64,000 bases of DNA from contig JARWIR010000023.1 in assembly GCA_029959085.1 (NCBI GenBank), forward strand, positions 7,205,860 through 7,269,859, read 5' to 3'. Under the pieces are notes generated by a model. It was not told the origin of the DNA, did not search any database, and saw only the letters and a program-made list of their open reading frames with translations. Origin of the DNA: Nemophila menziesii (taxonomy: Eukaryota; Streptophyta; Magnoliopsida; Boraginales; Hydrophyllaceae). The position numbers were made by a program, and so were the translations under genes. Shown here one piece after another: positions 61,101 to 64,000 of this stretch (position 1 is its first letter; the number at the start of each line of letters is the position of its first letter).

Positions 61101-61699
61101 TATCTATCTTGCTAGCTGTAATCTCAGTAGAACTCTTGTTAATCCAAGTATAGAACTGCCCAGCATAATTATGTTCAAATAAGCTGGCATCATCAATACA
61201 CTCAGCAAAATCCCAGCGCACCTTTATCCAGAACAACACAATTAAACCTGTCACATATCTTAAAAATTTCATTAAAGTCACCCAATATACACACTTTTTC
61301 CATAATATGATTAGTAGACCATTGAATAATATCATTCCATACACTATTCCTCAAATTAACATCATTAAAAGCATAAACCATACTAATAAAATAAGTCTTT
61401 TTGCTACTAAGTGAAATAACTTCTACAAAAATAACTTGAGGTGTAGATTTAATAAATTTGATTTCTACCTGACTATTGTCCCATAGCAACCAAATTCTAC
61501 CAGACTCGTCATTAATATAATTATGCACACTCTCAAACTGTTGAAAATGCGCTTTTATTATTGAGGGGTAGTTATTCTCCTTAACTTTAGTTTCAAGGAG
61601 ACCTACAACACTTACTTTATTACTAATTAGAAATTCCTTGACATCAAGCTGACGAAGGACATTATTGAGACTACGAACATTCCATGATACTAAATTCAT
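58140..61699 (-). pseudogene. LINE ORF2 (endonuclease, reverse transcriptase, zinc finger), frameshifted
   Basis: Starts at ATG 61699 (MNLVSWNVRSLN). Endonuclease: the N of NVRSLN, E of LLETKV and GDFNEI (near 61274) are readable; after a frameshift around 61220 come DASLFEHNYAGQFYTW and SKIDRVL (about 61205-61090), then SNHCPLLV, where the usual Asp is Asn. Reverse transcriptase: KYRPIYRVN, then INLDLQKAYDSV (near 59945-59910) keeps the first catalytic Asp; RGLRQGYPISP has Tyr for Asp; FADDVLIFF (near 59630) keeps the paired Asp. The thumb has RYLGVPLKS and LPKQVIYKL. The C-terminal CCFC...C zinc finger is near 58475. At least five frame changes or stops make it inactive. Confidence 0.9.
61696..61699 (-). 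promoter_or_regulatory. ATGA stop-start overlap between LINE ORF1 and ORF2
   Basis: On the minus strand ATG (61699-61697) of ORF2 overlaps TGA (61698-61696) of ORF1, checked against the ORF1 frame from 62949. Overlaps of this form drive termination-coupled reinitiation in some LINEs; that mechanism is an inference here. Confidence 0.7.
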
Positions 61700-62949
61700 A
61701 AGTTTGGTGGTCTTGTTATCTCTCTACCATCACTCTGAGATATGAATTGGAGAATATCATGATCAATTCTATGTTCACTATTCTGCAGCTCTTTATATTT
61801 ATTATTACTTGCAACAGAATTGTTAGCTCGATTACTCTTTCTATTAGGTGAGTTGACTTCACCATCATGATAATTGGCATTTTTGTTACTCACCACTTTC
61901 TATTCCTCTTCTTTAGACATATTAGTGACTAGATTTTGTTTTACTGCTACTACTTCTTTAGGTACCCAAACTTTATGACTGTTTTTACACTTTGCATCAG
62001 TATGACCAAATTTATTACACTAAAGGCAGATAATAGGTTTCCAGTCATATTTAACCTCTACAACACGTAAATCCTTAGTTCCAACATCAACAAACACTTT
62101 GTCTGGTAATTCCTCCTTTGTATCAACTTCAATACATACTCTTGCATAGCCTAATCAGGGCTTTGACTCTGTAATAGAATCCATTTGAAGAGGTACACCA
62201 ATACCACTTGCAACATAGCTCAGACCTCTCTGGGTCCAGAGATTCATAGGTACATTTATAAGCCTAGCCCAAATCGGAATTTTCGTAACATCAACCTTTT
62301 CAAATTGAGTATCTAAAGACCATGGTCTAAGTAAAAGAGGATTACCATTAATATGACATAGCTGCTCCAAAGATTTGCTACAGAATTGTTGATTTTCGAA
62401 TTTGAAAACATATACTCTTTTTGCACTAGATTTTACCTCCACTTTTCCTAAATTCTTCCACTGAAATTTAACGAAATTAGTTACAGCAAAGAAAGGCGGG
62501 GGACTATCCAAAAAATGCCCAATTAAACAGTTAATCCAGAGCTCATCGCCTTCTTCGAACACATCCTTAGGCGGTTTGACGATTTTCTGACCTGTACGCA
62601 TAGTGGGTGAGTGAAACTCTAGCTTAAAAGCTTTGTCTACAACTTTTTTGAACAACTTAGACCGTATGACTGGTTTATCTCCTTCTTCGTTTAGATCGGG
62701 GGTAGGTGTGCTGACAACAACATTTGGAGTATAAATCGGAGTGCTAATCGGAGTGGTTACCTCTCTGTTCTTCAGTTGAGGCTCAATTACGTTGTTTACT
62801 TTATTAGTAGTTTCACTACTCTCACCTTCTTCAAGAACTACGATATTAGGTGAGAAGATCTGCCTTTTTATGTTGCTGTACTTTGTTTTGGTTCTCGAAT
62901 TTGAGCTTCCAGCTTGATTAACTTTGATTAAATTCAACATTTTAGTCAT
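61696..62949 (-). pseudogene. LINE ORF1 (DUF4283, CCHC zinc knuckle), three nonsense changes
   Basis: An RNA-binding protein of the LINE ribonucleoprotein. The frame starts at ATG 62949 (MTKMLNLIKVNQ). After a variable N-terminus, DUF4283 runs about residues 130-265 (ELWINCLIGHFLD, VYVFKFENQ, LLLRPWSLDTQF, IPIWARLINVPMNLWTQ). One frame continues to 61696 but is broken by TGA at 62157-62155, TAG at 62022-62020 and TAG at 61902-61900. The knuckle lies at 62028-61987 (C-L-stop-C-NKFGH-TDAK-C), so the second stop sits between its first two Cys. The stops look like point changes, with no frameshift. Its last codon TGA overlaps the ORF2 start as ATGA. Confidence 0.9.
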
Positions 62950-63256
62950 TTTTTAGAGCAGTAAGCACGGTTAGGGTGAGGGTGAATGGTGGGGAAAGTT
63001 TGATAGTGGTGGTCGGTTGAAGGTTGGAGTGTGGGAGAGAGAATGGAATTTTTTCTATGAAGATAGACTTGTTGTTAGATCCCAGATAATGGGATAAACA
63101 CCTAATCTGAAAAAGAAAATAAGCAAAAAGTGTGTTAAAAGCGGATAAAGTGGTTGAAAAAGAAAAGATGTTGTGGAATAAACTTATTGGCTGATGAATG
63201 GCTAGGGAGGATTTTTTTAGTGTTAACTCTCATTGACTTGGTTACAAAACTTTACT

Positions 63257-63273
63257 TCATCTATAGATATTCT
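63257..63273. repeat. LINE target-site duplication, right copy
   Basis: TCATCTATAGATATTCT, identical to 57928-57944, and marks the 5' end of the minus-strand LINE. Confidence 0.95.
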
Positions 63274-64000
63274 AATTCAACTCAAATCATATTCTTTATT
63301 GTGCGAAAATGTTAATTCAACCGACACACCTGACAAACAATAAAATCAATTACAATACACAACAAGAAATACTAAAAGATGTTTTAAAACATGAGATTTA
63401 ATCTGTATAGTATAGTTACGAGTATAAACAAGTTCAATAAAATATTGCATCTTTCAATAATTTTTGCTTAATCTTTACAATTCTAGGTTCCATAAATATT
63501 ACGTCTTCCAATATTGTTCCTTAACTGCGCTTACCATGCCACCAAATCAGGTATTGCATAAATATTTGACTTCTCCAAACTTATAACCCATCACCCATTT
63601 AATTTTCATGTTCTGGACCCTGAACCAAAACAATCGCATTACCCACTTTCTTAGTTCTTACCATGATCAAACAATTGACGCATCAACCCTCTCATTAATT
63701 ATGTAATACACAGTTAAGTACAAACAACTTCTGGTTTGTCTTTTGCCTATGAAAGTGATTATTATCGGATTTTTTTATCTTGAAAGAATGTGGAGTGATG
63801 ACTCGGGAGGAGACGGAGGAGGCAGCGGAAACAGAGGAGAAGGAAGCCAAAATAAGCTCTTCATCATCGACAAATTTACGGAGAGTATGCCGACTTCATA
63901 GAATAGATATAGGATTGTGCGATAAAAATTAATAACAATATTGGTTTCTGACTTTTACTAATGAGGGCAAGACAGTAAGTATGTAATGAATTTTTTATTA
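63274..64000. other. Spacer, no supported gene
   Basis: AT-rich with a purine-rich stretch at 63800-63855 (GGAGGAGACGGAGGAGGCAG in part). I see no coding frame or repeat. Confidence 0.5.

Larger units (their letters stand above)
57945..63256 (-). mobile_element. Full-length LINE (L1-type), about 5.3 kb, degenerate
   Basis: Bounded by perfect 17-bp direct repeats, so the whole insertion is defined. The minus-strand order is 5' UTR (63256-62950), ORF1, ORF2, 3' UTR, and a short A-tail (57950-57944). ORF1 carries DUF4283 and a zinc knuckle; ORF2 carries endonuclease, reverse transcriptase and a C-terminal zinc finger, with no RNase H domain. Several stops and frameshifts show that it is no longer autonomous, though the intact target duplication and readable domains suggest a moderately young insertion. 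It is the same broad family as 32541-35774. Confidence 0.92.

Overview
This is a window of plant nuclear DNA, most likely from a dicot. Solanaceae or a related asterid is my best guess from the style of the LINEs, SINEs and the 9-lipoxygenase, but I did not prove it. The DNA is strongly AT-rich. It holds no intact host gene that I can support. What can be read is a cytosolic-type lipoxygenase pseudogene and many transposable elements of different ages.

Layout. 1-2640: the 5' part of a CACTA (En/Spm) DNA transposon on the minus strand. Its transposase frame is uninterrupted to the window edge. 2641-25257: a head-to-tail array of 13 units of about 1.71-1.77 kb, each with a (TA)n tract and a minus-strand ORF derived from a retroelement gag-like (DUF4283/zinc-knuckle) protein. 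25258-32540: AT-rich spacer with a possible Gypsy tail. 32541-35774: a 5'-truncated LINE on the plus strand. 35774-37130: a solo, older copy of the array unit, still joined to the DUF4283 and zinc-knuckle part that the array units lack. 39690-45420: decayed Ty1/copia pieces (gag, RNase H, polypurine region) with an older LINE reverse-transcriptase fragment between them. 45550-49400: SINEs, a long-armed palindromic MITE, a GGT tract and the 3' end of an RNase-H-bearing LINE. 50337-54660: the lipoxygenase pseudogene with a candidate TATA box and poly(A) signal. 55990-57240: MITE-like debris. 57928-63273: a full-length but mutated LINE on the minus strand, bounded by a perfect 17-bp target-site duplication.

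How it fits together. The CACTA element sits inside an array unit, so the array probably continues to its left. Array units share mutations with their neighbours, as expected from unequal crossing-over. The lipoxygenase has lost almost every iron ligand, so it cannot be a working dioxygenase, yet its introns, splice sites and promoter-like sequence remain readable. The main candidate for something undescribed is the 1.73-kb gag-derived tandem array together with its solo relative.
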